Assembly: GCA_007118075.1 (NCBI GenBank)
Contig: SKSH01000015.1
Coordinates: forward strand, 1 to 13,689
Source of the DNA: Halobacteriales archaeon
GTDB lineage: Archaea > Halobacteriota > Halobacteria > Halobacteriales > SKSH01
DNA: 13,689 bases
Direction of reading: 5' to 3'
In this document: positions 6,538-13,689 of the stretch, one piece after another
Layout: each line of letters starts with the position of its first letter
How positions within the stretch are numbered: position 1 is the stretch's first letter
Notes under the pieces: model-generated
Databases searched by the model: none
What the model was told of the DNA's origin: nothing
Seen by the model: the letters and a program-made list of their open reading frames with translations, nothing else
Position numbers and translations under genes: made by a program

Positions 6538-8298
6538 TCAGTACAACCCCCTGAGCTCCTCGGTCATGTCATCGATGAGCTCCTCGACGAAGGATTCGTA
6601 GTCCTCCGTCGTGCCGATCCGGTTCAACCGTGGTGGTGCATCAGCAGCTCGAATCTCATCCACCGGGGCACCGCCATCGAGTGCCGCGAAGGCCTCGTCG
6701 TTGTAGGCCTTGATGGCCTGGAGGATCTCATACGTCTTCTCCGGCGGGCAGTATCGGTCGACATCATGCAGCGCGTTCTGCTGCAACCATGCCTCTCGGA
6801 TGAATCTGGAGACCTCGAGGGTCAGCTGTTGATCCTCTGGGAGGGCATCCTTCCCGACGAGCTGGACGATTTCCTGGAGCTCACTCTCTTCATCGAGGAC
6901 GTCGATGGCCCATTGACGAAGCTCGGGCCAATCGTCGGCGACATTCTCGACGAACCACGGATCGAGCTGGCCTCGGTACAGCGAGTAGGATTCGTCCCAA
7001 TTGATGGCCGGGAAATGACGACGTTCGGCCAGGTCAGCATCCAGCGCCCAGAACGTCTTGACGATGCGGAGCGTATTCTGCGTCACCGGTTCAGAGAAGT
7101 CCCCGCCAGGTGGACTCACCGCACCGACGACGGAGATGGATCCCTCCTCACCGTTGAGGAGGGTGAACAATCCAGCACGCTCGTAGAACTGTGACAGGCG
7201 GGCTGAGAGGTACGCTGGATACCCCTCCTCACCAGGCATCTCTTCGAGCCGTGAAGAGATCTCCCGCATAGCCTCGGCCCAGCGCGAGGTCGAATCGGCC
7301 ATCAGCGCCACGTCGTACCCCATGTCGCGGTAGTACTCCGCGATGGTGATACCGGTGTACACACACGACTCACGTGCGGCGACCGGCATGTTAGACGTGT
7401 TCGCGATGAGGCAAGTCCGTGCCATGAGCGGGTTACCCGTCTGCGGGTCTGGAAGCTCTGGGAAGTCCTCGATGACCTCGGTCATCTCGTTGCCACGCTC
7501 ACCGCAGCCGATGTAAACGACGATGTCTGCGTCAGCGAATTTCGCCAGCGATTGCTGGGTCACCGTCTTCCCGCTCCCGAACGGACCGGGGATTGCAGCG
7601 GTCCCACCCTTTGCGATCGGGAACAATCCATCCTGAATCCGTTGTCCGGTCACCAGCGGGCGGTCCGGACTGTGTTTATCGACTGTTGGTCGTGCACGGC
7701 GCACCGGCCACTCCTGTCGCATGGCTACCTCTTCACCGGAGTCCAACACGACCACCGGCTCATCCACGGTGAACTCGCCCGAGTTGGCCTCTTCGACAAC
7801 CCCACCCTCGTAATCCGGTGGTACCATCACCTTGTGGTCGATGCTCTCGGTCTCCGGGACGGTCCCGACGATATCCCCTGGTCCAACCTCATCTCCCTCC
7901 TCGACGGCGGGAGTGAACTCCCAGGTTGCATCCAGATCGATCCCCGGTGCGTCGACACCACGGTCGAGGAACGAGCCCATGATTGCCTCGAGCACATCCA
8001 ATGGTCGCTGGACACCATCATAGATGGAGTCGAGCATCCCTGGGCCGAGGTCAACAGTCAATGGGTTGCCGGTGTTCTCGACCGGCTCTCCGGGTTGGAC
8101 ACCGGAGGTCTCCTCGTACACCTGAATCGTCGTCTCATCACCCTCAATCTCGATGACCTCACCCATGAGGCCCTCCTCACCGACGTACACGACGTCGTTC
8201 ATGCGTGCTTCGAGCCCGGAGGCTTTCACGACCGGGCCGCTCACTCCAGTAATCATTCCGTCCTCGCGGACGTCCTCGGTTGCGGTTGCTTGACTCAT
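6538..8298 (-). CDS. atpA: A-type ATP synthase subunit A (catalytic)
   Basis: Catalytic subunit that makes ATP from ADP and phosphate in the cytoplasmic A1 head. The 586-residue product has the N-terminal barrel (ITGVSGPVVKA, about 16-26) and the A-type-specific bulge or non-homologous region (about 115-190). Walker A GPFGSGKT is at 238-245, the catalytic Glu lies in GERGNE (267), and Walker B runs ALMADSTSRW (331-340, Asp335). FPAINWDESYSLY (429-441) is the nucleotide-site block. The length matches intein-free archaeal homologues; the P-loop region carries no intein. The start at 8298 lies 3 bp after the atpF stop, with GGAGG about 11 bases upstream inside the end of atpF. Confidence 0.98.
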   Translation of the reverse strand: MSQATATEDVREDGMITGVSGPVVKASGLEARMNDVVYVGEEGLMGEVIEIEGDETTIQVYEETSGVQPGEPVENTGNPLTVDLGPGMLDSIYDGVQRPLDVLEAIMGSFLDRGVDAPGIDLDATWEFTPAVEEGDEVGPGDIVGTVPETESIDHKVMVPPDYEGGVVEEANSGEFTVDEPVVVLDSGEEVAMRQEWPVRRARPTVDKHSPDRPLVTGQRIQDGLFPIAKGGTAAIPGPFGSGKTVTQQSLAKFADADIVVYIGCGERGNEMTEVIEDFPELPDPQTGNPLMARTCLIANTSNMPVAARESCVYTGITIAEYYRDMGYDVALMADSTSRWAEAMREISSRLEEMPGEEGYPAYLSARLSQFYERAGLFTLLNGEEGSISVVGAVSPPGGDFSEPVTQNTLRIVKTFWALDADLAERRHFPAINWDESYSLYRGQLDPWFVENVADDWPELRQWAIDVLDEESELQEIVQLVGKDALPEDQQLTLEVSRFIREAWLQQNALHDVDRYCPPEKTYEILQAIKAYNDEAFAALDGGAPVDEIRAADAPPRLNRIGTTEDYESFVEELIDDMTEELRGLY

Positions 8299-8301
8299 TA
8301 G

Positions 8302-8625
8302 TTAGTTATCCTCCATCAGGTCGATTCCGATCGCGCGCTTGATCTGGCCGCGAAGTCCAGCACCACCAGCACCGGCGCCAAGGGTGACGACGGCTGGTTC
8401 GACGCTCGTCTCGACATCCTGACGGACCCCGCGCGAGAGGTGGTCGATGTCGTCTTGGTGCATCACGATGATCCCGATGTCCTCGTCGTCCAACAATGAG
8501 GCGACCGCTCCATCGAGCTCATCTGATTTCGACGATTCCTGGACGTTCTCGAAACGTCTGACACCGGCTAGGCGGAAACCTGTGGTGAAATCCGGGCTCC
8601 CGACGACGGCAATCTCCTGGCTCAT
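8302..8625 (-). CDS. atpF: A-type ATP synthase subunit F
   Basis: Small Rossmann-like subunit that binds the side of the central shaft with D. The 107-residue product opens with EIAVVGSPDFTTGFRLAGV, the family's N-terminal strand-loop. The central DDEDIGIIVMHQDDI is conserved, and the C-terminal half carries a Gly/Ala-rich turn and the helix RGQIKRAIGIDL. Length is normal. The ATG overlaps the stop codon of atpC as ATGA (8622-8625), and the gene ends 3 bp before atpA. This position between C and A is the standard archaeal order. Confidence 0.95.
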   Translation of the reverse strand: MSQEIAVVGSPDFTTGFRLAGVRRFENVQESSKSDELDGAVASLLDDEDIGIIVMHQDDIDHLSRGVRQDVETSVEPAVVTLGAGAGGAGLRGQIKRAIGIDLMEDN

Positions 8626-9737
8626 GGCATCACCAGCTCCTCACGGATCTCCTCTTCGGACAGCCCCGCTTCGCGGCCGCGTGCGATCGCGATCACGTTC
8701 TGTACCTCGAGCTCCTTGGCCAAGACGTACGCGATAATCGGGCAGACCGACACCGGATACCTCGATCCGAGGAGGTCCCCATATTCGACGAGTGCTCGAT
8801 CGATCGCTTGCTCGACTTCAAGGAGACTCTCCGCATCCTCGAGTTCTGCCAACGCATCATCGAGCTTCTCGCCATAGACACTGTCGCGGATGGTAGCGAC
8901 GAGCCCATCGAGATCACCGGTGAGTAACCCAAGCTCTCGCTTGGAGAACAGCCGGCCACCCTCGATGAAATACGAAGATGGGTCGAGCTCGGAACCACTC
9001 TTGGCAATCCGCAGTGCGTTGCGGACGTTGAGCAGATCGATTTCGGCTGCTAAGAACTCCCTGAACAGCGCGGCCGGTGATCCGGTCCACTGTTGGTGTC
9101 GCTCAAGGACCCGACTTGCTGGGCCAGTCTCGACATCGATCCCAGAGATCATATGTTCGAACATGGCACGATCGACGGCGTTTTCCAGTGGAACGAGGAG
9201 GTTTAGCTCCTCGTACTCATCATAGGCATCGATGAGTGGATCATAGTAGATCGTCCCCGAGAGCCGTTCGATGACATCATCGATTGATTGGGCTTCGAGC
9301 AGACGATCGAGATCTCGCTTGGTGAATTCACCGGCACTGATGAGATCGGCTTCGATCTCATCCCGTGGGGTGTCCGTGTAGATTCCCCGTAATATCGTTT
9401 TGATATTCCAGGTGTCGAACTTCCGCAGGTACCTCACCAGCTGATCGTAGAGCTGACCATCCGACCAATCGAGCAGATCTTGGAAGTGCCTGGAGAGGTT
9501 TGCATTCAGGGCGTATTCGATGAGGTCGACGCCACGATAGCGGGCTCCGAGTTCATTCATCTCTCGTTCGTATTCGGTCTCTTCGAGGTAGCGAGAGATC
9601 GCGTCCGGGCCCATCCGGACGAGCTTGCGATAATCACTCTCGTCGAGAAGCGAGGCTCGGCGTGAACGAATGCGGGCGTTCACGTAGGCGGGATTCCCAC
9701 CTCCTTTCGCACCGGCGTCGGGGCGAAGTCGAGTCAT
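8622..9737 (-). CDS. atpC: A-type ATP synthase subunit C
   Basis: Funnel-shaped subunit (homologue of V-ATPase subunit d) that joins the D/F shaft to the membrane ring of K subunits. The 371-residue all-alpha product contains NPAYVNARIRSRRASLL (15-31), DYRKLVRMGPDAISRYLEET (about 35-54) and NIKTILRGIY (about 111-120), all typical of haloarchaeal AtpC. It ends EIREELVMP. It is slightly longer than many homologues because of about 14 extra residues (MTRLRPDAGAKGGG) before the conserved start. The ATG overlaps the atpE stop as ATGA (9734-9737) and no later Met or Val precedes the conserved block, which supports this start. Confidence 0.94.
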   Translation of the reverse strand: MTRLRPDAGAKGGGNPAYVNARIRSRRASLLDESDYRKLVRMGPDAISRYLEETEYEREMNELGARYRGVDLIEYALNANLSRHFQDLLDWSDGQLYDQLVRYLRKFDTWNIKTILRGIYTDTPRDEIEADLISAGEFTKRDLDRLLEAQSIDDVIERLSGTIYYDPLIDAYDEYEELNLLVPLENAVDRAMFEHMISGIDVETGPASRVLERHQQWTGSPAALFREFLAAEIDLLNVRNALRIAKSGSELDPSSYFIEGGRLFSKRELGLLTGDLDGLVATIRDSVYGEKLDDALAELEDAESLLEVEQAIDRALVEYGDLLGSRYPVSVCPIIAYVLAKELEVQNVIAIARGREAGLSEEEIREELVMP

Positions 9738-10315
9738 TCCTCGAACAGCTCGTCACTGATCGAGCGAAGGCGATCGTCCCACACCTCGTTGAGTACCGCA
9801 TCGAAGGTGTTGTCCACACGGAGTCTGGAAGACGTACCCTCGACGACGATACCTCCGAGTCGGTCCACAGGGTCCCCGACGCTCAAGCGGTCGTCATCTG
9901 AGACGAGCTCAGCGAGGAGATCCTCATCCGACTCTCGGCCATGGACGGTGAGCGCTTCGTCATCTCCGAACTCATCCAGTGCCGCTTCGAGGAGTGTCTT
10001 CGTAAGGGCTTCACGCTCGTCGCCCCCGAGAGCAACTAGCCGCTCTTCAACCTTCTCGCGGACCTCATCGAGGACCTCACGCCGGGCCTCGAGCCGAAGC
10101 TGTTTCGCCTCAAGGTTCGCGCTCGAGAGCTGCTGTTCTCGAAGCTGCTTGGAATCACGTTCGGCCCCTTCCTTGGCCTGTTCGATGAGCTGTGATGCCT
10201 CCTGCTCAGCCTCCTCGATGATCTCGGCAGCCTCCTCCTTGGCTGCCTCACGAATCGCCTCGGCCTCCGCTCGAGCTTGCTCGCGGATATCCTCTACCAC
10301 CGAATCGAGGCTCAT
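9734..10315 (-). CDS. atpE: A-type ATP synthase subunit E (peripheral stalk)
   Basis: Forms the stator stalks with subunit H, holding the A3B3 head against rotation. The 193-residue product has a long charged N-terminal helix (about 1-95) made of Ala/Glu/Lys repeats such as EAEAIREAAKEEAAEIIEEA, expected to pair with the AhaH helix. A compact C-terminal domain (about 100-193) contains RLGGIVVEGTSSRLRVDNTFDAVL, the conserved head-binding region. A ribosome site AGGGG lies 5 bases before the ATG. It starts 13 bp after atpK and overlaps atpC by 4 bp. Opposite-strand open frames here are Ser-rich mirrors of the Ala/Glu helix. Confidence 0.94.
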   Translation of the reverse strand: MSLDSVVEDIREQARAEAEAIREAAKEEAAEIIEEAEQEASQLIEQAKEGAERDSKQLREQQLSSANLEAKQLRLEARREVLDEVREKVEERLVALGGDEREALTKTLLEAALDEFGDDEALTVHGRESDEDLLAELVSDDDRLSVGDPVDRLGGIVVEGTSSRLRVDNTFDAVLNEVWDDRLRSISDELFEE

Positions 10316-10328
10316 GATATCCCCTAGA

Positions 10329-10607
10329 TCACACCAGGAAAATCACGACGATGGCGAAAATGACCAACGTCTCCGGGAGGACCGTCAGGATCAGGCCACG
10401 ACCGAACGTGCTGGGATCCTCGGCCATCGCACCCACGGCAGCCGCACCGATTTGCCGTTCAGCATAACCGGATGCGAGCGCCGCCAGGCCGACACTCAGC
10501 GCCGCGGCACCGACCCGGATCGCCTCGGACCAGGCCTCCGCCACCGCAACATCATGTTCATTGGACGCCGCCTCGAGCAGTACAGGATCTGTAAGTAGTT
10601 CTAACAT
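10329..10607 (-). CDS. atpK: A-type ATP synthase subunit K (membrane rotor ring, c-type)
   Basis: Proteolipid that forms the proton-driven ring in the cytoplasmic membrane. The 92-residue product is a single hairpin. After an acidic leader of about 28 residues, helix 1 (about 30-58) is rich in Gly and Ala (GLAALASGYAERQIGAAAVGA). A polar loop EDPSTFGRG precedes helix 2 (about 70-92). Helix 2 carries LPETLVIF with the ion-binding carboxylate Glu79. The sequence is typical of haloarchaeal AtpK, so proton coupling is likely, though ion specificity is not proved here. The ATG lies 8 bp after the atpI stop and has only a weak ribosome site (GAG). A strong TATA motif sits about 36 bases upstream, within atpI, and may give this multi-copy subunit extra transcripts. 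Confidence 0.95.
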   Translation of the reverse strand: MLELLTDPVLLEAASNEHDVAVAEAWSEAIRVGAAALSVGLAALASGYAERQIGAAAVGAMAEDPSTFGRGLILTVLPETLVIFAIVVIFLV

Positions 10608-10615
10608 TGGTTTTC

Positions 10616-12829
10616 TCAGTGCTCCTCGGTGTGTCTTCTTTTATAACCGAACGGTTCGAATCTCCCTCCGCCGCCATCATAAAACTTCCCAAAGAATTCG
10701 ACAAGCTCAAGGCGTGTCATCTGGATTCCTGCCGCCGTGATACCCAGTAGCAGAACGACAATATGACCGAAGACGAACACGAAGATCGCGAGTGGAATTG
10801 TAACGACAAGTGGATCCATCCATACCAGTCCTTGGAAGACCGCCTCACCGTCTGGCATGCCCATGCCCGGTAGGTGGAAGAAGACATAATCGATCTCCTG
10901 ACCGCTGATCGTCCGCGTCTGTTCGTACCCACCGAAGACGATGAGATTGACCACGAAGGCCATCCCACCCTTGGCGAGCAGAACTGCCATCATCCGGAGG
11001 TAACTCACCGCATGGCCGAAGGCGTTCGTCGGGAGCTCGATGACGGCGATGAAACCCTCAGCCTTGATGGCGAACGCCCAACCGACGATGATGAGGACCA
11101 GACCGACCACCGCCACCGTCTCAGAGAAGCCTTCGAATCCGAGGTCGAACATGTAATTGCTCGCCAGCACACTCTCTGGTCCGACGAGGAATTCCGGCTT
11201 GATCACCGAGGCGGTCCAGTCGGTACCAGCGAGATCGATCTTCGTCACGAGCAGATCGACCTCCCCTGGCAGCCACTCAGCTGTACCGGCAGACTCCGTC
11301 GTGAAAATCCACGCGAACAGACCGATCAGGACCACCAGCCAAGAACCGCTCTCTGAAAACGCCTCGCCGATACCGTGGTGGAGGTGATTCAAGAATCCGA
11401 TCGCATATCCGACCCCAAGGTGGATCACCCCGAAGAGGATGCTGAAGATAATCCAGAGCTGGGCGACCTCGGTGATCTGTAGTCCCTTATCCAAGGTCCC
11501 AGCCAGCGGCAATGCCAGGTTGAGATCGGCCATGTGGATACCGAAGATATCGTCGTACAGATAGCCAAACAGGATGGTGAAGATACCGGCCCACACGGCG
11601 ATCATCCCCAGTGCCCACATCCCCTCGCTGTCGGTGTACCGGATAACCGCCCAACCCATCGCCATGTACAACAGCCCGTACCCGATGTCACCGATCATGA
11701 ACCCGAAGGCGAACGGGAATGTGAGGAAGACGAAGATGGTCGGGTCCAGCTCGTGATACCGTGGTCGGTTGATCGTCTGTACGAACACCTCGAACGGTTT
11801 GACGATCGACGGATTCTGTTGGATGACAGGCGGGTGATTCCCGTGGAGTTCGAGGTCGTCGCCACCGTCAGCCGTCGCCTCGTGGTGGTGCGGCGGCTCA
11901 TATGCCATCTGCTCGAGCTCGTCGACCTCAATGGCGTCACCGACCACCGTTGCCATCTGAGACTCGAGTTCTGGGACACGTTTGGTCGGGACCCATCCCT
12001 CAGCGATGAACGCATGCTCCGTCGTCGCAAATCGAATCGGTGCCTCCGCGCGCTCAACATCGATTGAAAGCTCCTCTTCGAGTGTGACCAGGAACCCTCC
12101 ATGTTCGAGCCTGATCGATTCGAGTTCGGCGTTGGTCCGTTCGCGATCGTGTTCGAGCTGTCGAAGCCGATGGTTGATCTCGTCACGACGGGAGGCCGGA
12201 TCGCCGCTCCCTTCGGGGATCTCGAGCCTGGCTAATTCGACACCAACGAGGGCATCTGAGATCGCCGAAGCCTGACCATCAGTCGCTCGTGCCACGATTG
12301 CGATGACCCCATCCTTCTCGATCAGTTCGTGTGCTTCAATCGTGTCGCTCTCTGAAAGTGCTTGATCGATCGCGCTCGATTGACCTTTTCCGACGACAAC
12401 CTCGACCGTTTCATACCCCTGGAGTAGATCGAGATCGATTCCAAGGGTCGCCAGAGGCTCTAACCGATCGAGCTCCTCGTTGAGCTCTCGAATTTCATCC
12501 ATGAGTTCCGTCCGCTCGTCCTCGAGACCGGTGACCGCAGTGCGGACTTCCTCAAGGCGGTCTGCGGCGACCTCGCGGCTCTCGACCATCTCCGGATGAA
12601 CCTCAGCGGGGTCGACTTTGAGCGTATTCTGGAGTGCACGGATGGTGACCAACCACTCTGAGGCGGACTCTGCACTTTCGAGAGGATCACCGGTCCTGAA
12701 TCCCTCCCAACGCTCATCGTATTCCTCGAGATGCATGAGCTCGAGGTCGTGCAACACCGCAATCGCCTCCTCCATCACAGAGCGCGCCCCCGTGATGGAG
12801 ACCTTGCTCATCCGTTCAGGCCTGAGCAT
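10616..12829 (-). CDS. atpI: A-type ATP synthase subunit I (membrane stator, a-type)
   Basis: Stator subunit that forms the proton half-channels against the K ring (homologue of V-ATPase subunit a). The 737-residue product has a soluble N-terminal half with coiled-coil arms (for example EDERTELMDEIRELNEELDR). A His-rich acidic linker (PPHHHEATADGG) follows, then a membrane half from about residue 362 with seven or eight hydrophobic segments. SYLRMMAVLLAKGG places Arg612 at the essential stator arginine. The frame is open to 12877, but MLRPERMSKVSITG at 12829 is the usual haloarchaeal N-terminus. AAGGAGG lies 6 bases before that ATG, within ahaH, which it overlaps by 14 bp. The last codons (FGYKRRHTEEH) include two consecutive AGA codons and a TATA-like sequence. 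Confidence 0.96.
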   Translation of the reverse strand: MLRPERMSKVSITGARSVMEEAIAVLHDLELMHLEEYDERWEGFRTGDPLESAESASEWLVTIRALQNTLKVDPAEVHPEMVESREVAADRLEEVRTAVTGLEDERTELMDEIRELNEELDRLEPLATLGIDLDLLQGYETVEVVVGKGQSSAIDQALSESDTIEAHELIEKDGVIAIVARATDGQASAISDALVGVELARLEIPEGSGDPASRRDEINHRLRQLEHDRERTNAELESIRLEHGGFLVTLEEELSIDVERAEAPIRFATTEHAFIAEGWVPTKRVPELESQMATVVGDAIEVDELEQMAYEPPHHHEATADGGDDLELHGNHPPVIQQNPSIVKPFEVFVQTINRPRYHELDPTIFVFLTFPFAFGFMIGDIGYGLLYMAMGWAVIRYTDSEGMWALGMIAVWAGIFTILFGYLYDDIFGIHMADLNLALPLAGTLDKGLQITEVAQLWIIFSILFGVIHLGVGYAIGFLNHLHHGIGEAFSESGSWLVVLIGLFAWIFTTESAGTAEWLPGEVDLLVTKIDLAGTDWTASVIKPEFLVGPESVLASNYMFDLGFEGFSETVAVVGLVLIIVGWAFAIKAEGFIAVIELPTNAFGHAVSYLRMMAVLLAKGGMAFVVNLIVFGGYEQTRTISGQEIDYVFFHLPGMGMPDGEAVFQGLVWMDPLVVTIPLAIFVFVFGHIVVLLLGITAAGIQMTRLELVEFFGKFYDGGGGRFEPFGYKRRHTEEH
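10639..10646 (-). promoter_or_regulatory. Possible internal TATA box in front of atpK
   Basis: The minus strand reads TTATAAAA across the Tyr-Lys-Arg codons near the end of atpI. This is the best match to the archaeal TATA consensus in the window. Transcription starting about 26 bases downstream would begin near 10617, leaving a leader of about 10 bases before the atpK ATG at 10607. Whether it is active cannot be told from sequence. Confidence 0.4.
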
Positions 12830-13148
12830 GCACCGCCTCCTTGACGTCCTCGATGATCGTCTCGACCACCTCGTCAATCGAACCTTCTACTGCCCCTTTC
12901 AGTTCCTCTCGTCGAGCTCGGCCGGCCTCGAGGATGGCCTCGCGTTCCTCATCGATCGCTGCTTGGGCATCGGCGAGATGTTCGTCAGTGAGCTCTTCGG
13001 CTTCCGCACGTGCCTCGGCCACGATTTCTCGCGCCTGCGTGCGTGCGTCACTGATACGTTCATCACGGTCAGACACCGCTTCAGCGACGAGTTCATCGGC
13101 ATCCGATTCAGCCTCCTTGATGTTCTCCAGCACCTCTGGCCTCGGCAT
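12816..13148 (-). CDS. ahaH: A-type ATP synthase subunit H (peripheral stalk)
   Basis: Helical stalk subunit that pairs with subunit E to form the stator. The 110-residue product is almost one continuous charged coiled coil rich in Glu, Ala, Asp and Arg (for example EIVAEARAEAEELTDEHL), starting MPRPEVLENIKEAE as haloarchaeal AhaH proteins do and ending DVKEAVHAQA. It is the first gene of the operon, as in Methanosarcina and other haloarchaea. The downstream atpI overlaps its 3' end by 14 bp. The start has no clear ribosome site (AACAAGATC precedes it). The nearest good TATA element is about 77 bases upstream, predicting a leader of about 50 bases. Confidence 0.92.
   Translation of the reverse strand: MPRPEVLENIKEAESDADELVAEAVSDRDERISDARTQAREIVAEARAEAEELTDEHLADAQAAIDEEREAILEAGRARREELKGAVEGSIDEVVETIIEDVKEAVHAQA
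12836..12842 (-). promoter_or_regulatory. Ribosome binding site of atpI
   Basis: AAGGAGG on the minus strand, inside the last codons of ahaH, lies 6 bases before the ATG at 12829. It is a full match to the anti-Shine-Dalgarno core and decides the atpI start against the longer open frame reaching 12877. Confidence 0.7.
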
Positions 13149-13221
13149 GATCTTGTTCGGAGGTGTGCGTTTGCGCTACTTGGGCGTTGCGAGATTCGTC
13201 GCATTCGGACTCGATGAGTAT

Positions 13222-13230
13222 CGTTAAACG
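13222..13230. promoter_or_regulatory. Palindromic TATA element shared by the methyltransferase gene and the ATP synthase operon
   Basis: CGTTAAACG is a perfect inverted repeat around a central A (CGTT-A-AACG), so it reads as GTTAAAC on the plus strand and GTTTAAC on the minus strand. Its centre is 28 bases before the methyltransferase ATG at 13254, the leaderless spacing. On the minus strand it predicts a start near 13199 and a leader of about 50 bases for ahaH. No better TATA element is visible in the 105-bp gap, so both directions may use it. Confidence 0.5.
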
Positions 13231-13253
13231 CCTCGAGAGCCTCGTCGTGGCCG

Positions 13254-13689
13254 ATGGGATACCTTGCCGACAAGGGTCGAGCTCGGCGGTTCTACCGATT
13301 CCTTTCGCCACTCTATGATACGATCAACCCGTACATTTGGAACGAGTCGATGCGGGATGCAGCCATCGAGCGGTTCGACATCGATGCAACCGATCGTATC
13401 CTCGATGTTGGCTGCGGGACCGGGTTCGCGACAGAGGGGCTTTTACAACACGCAGAAGACATCCATGGGCTCGATCAAAGTGCTCATCAACTCAAACGGG
13501 CCAAACGGAAGGTCGGCAAAGATGTCTCACTCTATCGTGGTGACGCCGAACGATTGCCATTCGATGACAACAGCTTCGATGCGGTCTGGTCCTCCGGTTC
13601 GATCGAGTACTGGCCCGACCCCGAGGCAACGCTTGCCGAGTTCAAACGGGTTGGACGCCCTGGTGCACCAGTTCTCGTCGTCGGTCCGA
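13254..13689 (+). CDS. SAM-dependent methyltransferase, quinone (MPBQ/MSBQ, VTE3-like) type; 3' end outside window
   Basis: The first 145 residues of a class I methyltransferase. An N-terminal lead RARRFYRFLSPLYDTINPYIWNE-type region is followed by motif I DVGCGTGFAT (51-60) for SAM binding, then the ribose-binding acidic residue in HGLDQS (Asp74), GDAERLPF (96-103) and SSGSIEYWPDP (113-123). The blocks FYRFLS, LDQSxHQL and GSIEYWPDP also occur, from memory, in the plant 2-methyl-6-phytylbenzoquinol methyltransferase VTE3. In haloarchaea a relative beside the ATP synthase operon is annotated as a menaquinone methyltransferase (menG-like). The likely role is methylation of the menaquinone ring; substrate is inferred. 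It is divergent from ahaH with a 105-bp shared gap, and the start ATG has a TATA element at -28. Confidence 0.85.
   Translation, partial: MGYLADKGRARRFYRFLSPLYDTINPYIWNESMRDAAIERFDIDATDRILDVGCGTGFATEGLLQHAEDIHGLDQSAHQLKRAKRKVGKDVSLYRGDAERLPFDDNSFDAVWSSGSIEYWPDPEATLAEFKRVGRPGAPVLVVGP

Noticed and set aside
7540..7620. Possible intein in the atpA P-loop region
   Set aside because: The Walker A block is continuous and the protein has the intein-free length.
6514..8301. Long plus-strand open frames (6514-7194 and 7552-8301) opposite atpA
   Set aside because: They are exact antisense to a highly conserved catalytic subunit. Their composition is what the reverse complement of acidic, third-position GC-rich codons gives, and no family motif or promoter supports them.
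9789..10598. Plus-strand open frame of 269 codons opposite atpE and atpK
   Set aside because: It is very Ser/Arg-rich because it mirrors the Ala/Glu coiled coil of subunit E. It has no recognisable domain.
12830..12877. N-terminal extension of atpI upstream of MLRPERMSKV
   Set aside because: It is an Arg/Ser-rich out-of-frame shadow of the ahaH 3' end. The good ribosome site favours the start at 12829.
12618..13217. Plus-strand open frames opposite ahaH and the start of atpI
   Set aside because: They are low-complexity Ser-rich mirror frames of the AhaH coiled coil.
1..13689. tRNA, rRNA, CRISPR, insertion sequences, toxin-antitoxin or defence genes
   Set aside because: I looked on both strands and saw no cloverleaf with a T-loop core, spaced direct repeats, transposase or terminal inverted repeats. 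Genes fill nearly every base; the largest gap is 105 bp.

Overview
The window is a stretch of haloarchaeal (class Halobacteria) chromosome. The evidence is the very acidic proteome (Asp/Glu-rich, Lys-poor), archaeal-type genes (aRF1 release factor, A-type ATP synthase), good TATA elements about 27 bases before several start codons (leaderless transcripts), GGAGG ribosome sites inside the operon, and scarcity of CTAG. GC content looks moderate for the group (high 50s percent by eye, not computed). I cannot name the genus.

Layout, left to right. (1) Positions 1-56: the first codons of an unrecognised gene leaving to the left on the minus strand. (2) 143-1888, plus: argS, arginyl-tRNA synthetase. 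(3) 1891-2697, minus: a MinD/ParA-type ATPase, tail to tail with argS. (4) 2777-4021, plus: prf1, archaeal release factor aRF1, divergent from the MinD-like gene across a 79-bp double promoter. (5) 4022-13148, minus: a compact operon transcribed right to left in the order ahaH, atpI, atpK, atpE, atpC, atpF, atpA, atpB, atpD, then a small two-CxxC protein resembling the haloarchaeal DUF6276 family. (6) 13254 to the end, plus: the start of a class I SAM-dependent methyltransferase of the quinone (MPBQ/MSBQ, VTE3-like) type, divergent from the operon.

The operon encodes a complete set of A1Ao subunits. K and I form the membrane rotor and stator, A and B the catalytic head, D and F the central shaft, C the rotor adaptor, and E and H the peripheral stalks. 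Gene joints are tight: a 14-bp overlap, two ATGA overlaps and gaps of 1-13 bp, the only larger joint being 47 bp between atpB and atpD. The divergent methyltransferase probably methylates menaquinone, which would place respiratory-quinone synthesis beside the proton-driven synthase. argS and prf1 are translation genes.

There are no RNA genes, mobile elements, CRISPR arrays or gene-free stretches over 300 bases. I found no new multi-gene system. The points most worth checking are regulatory: a strong TATA motif hidden in the last codons of atpI in front of atpK, a palindromic TATA element shared by the methyltransferase and the ATP synthase operon, and an inverted repeat around the TATA box of the MinD-like gene. 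Also of interest are the MinD-type amphipathic C-terminal tail and the uncharacterised zinc-site protein at the operon end.
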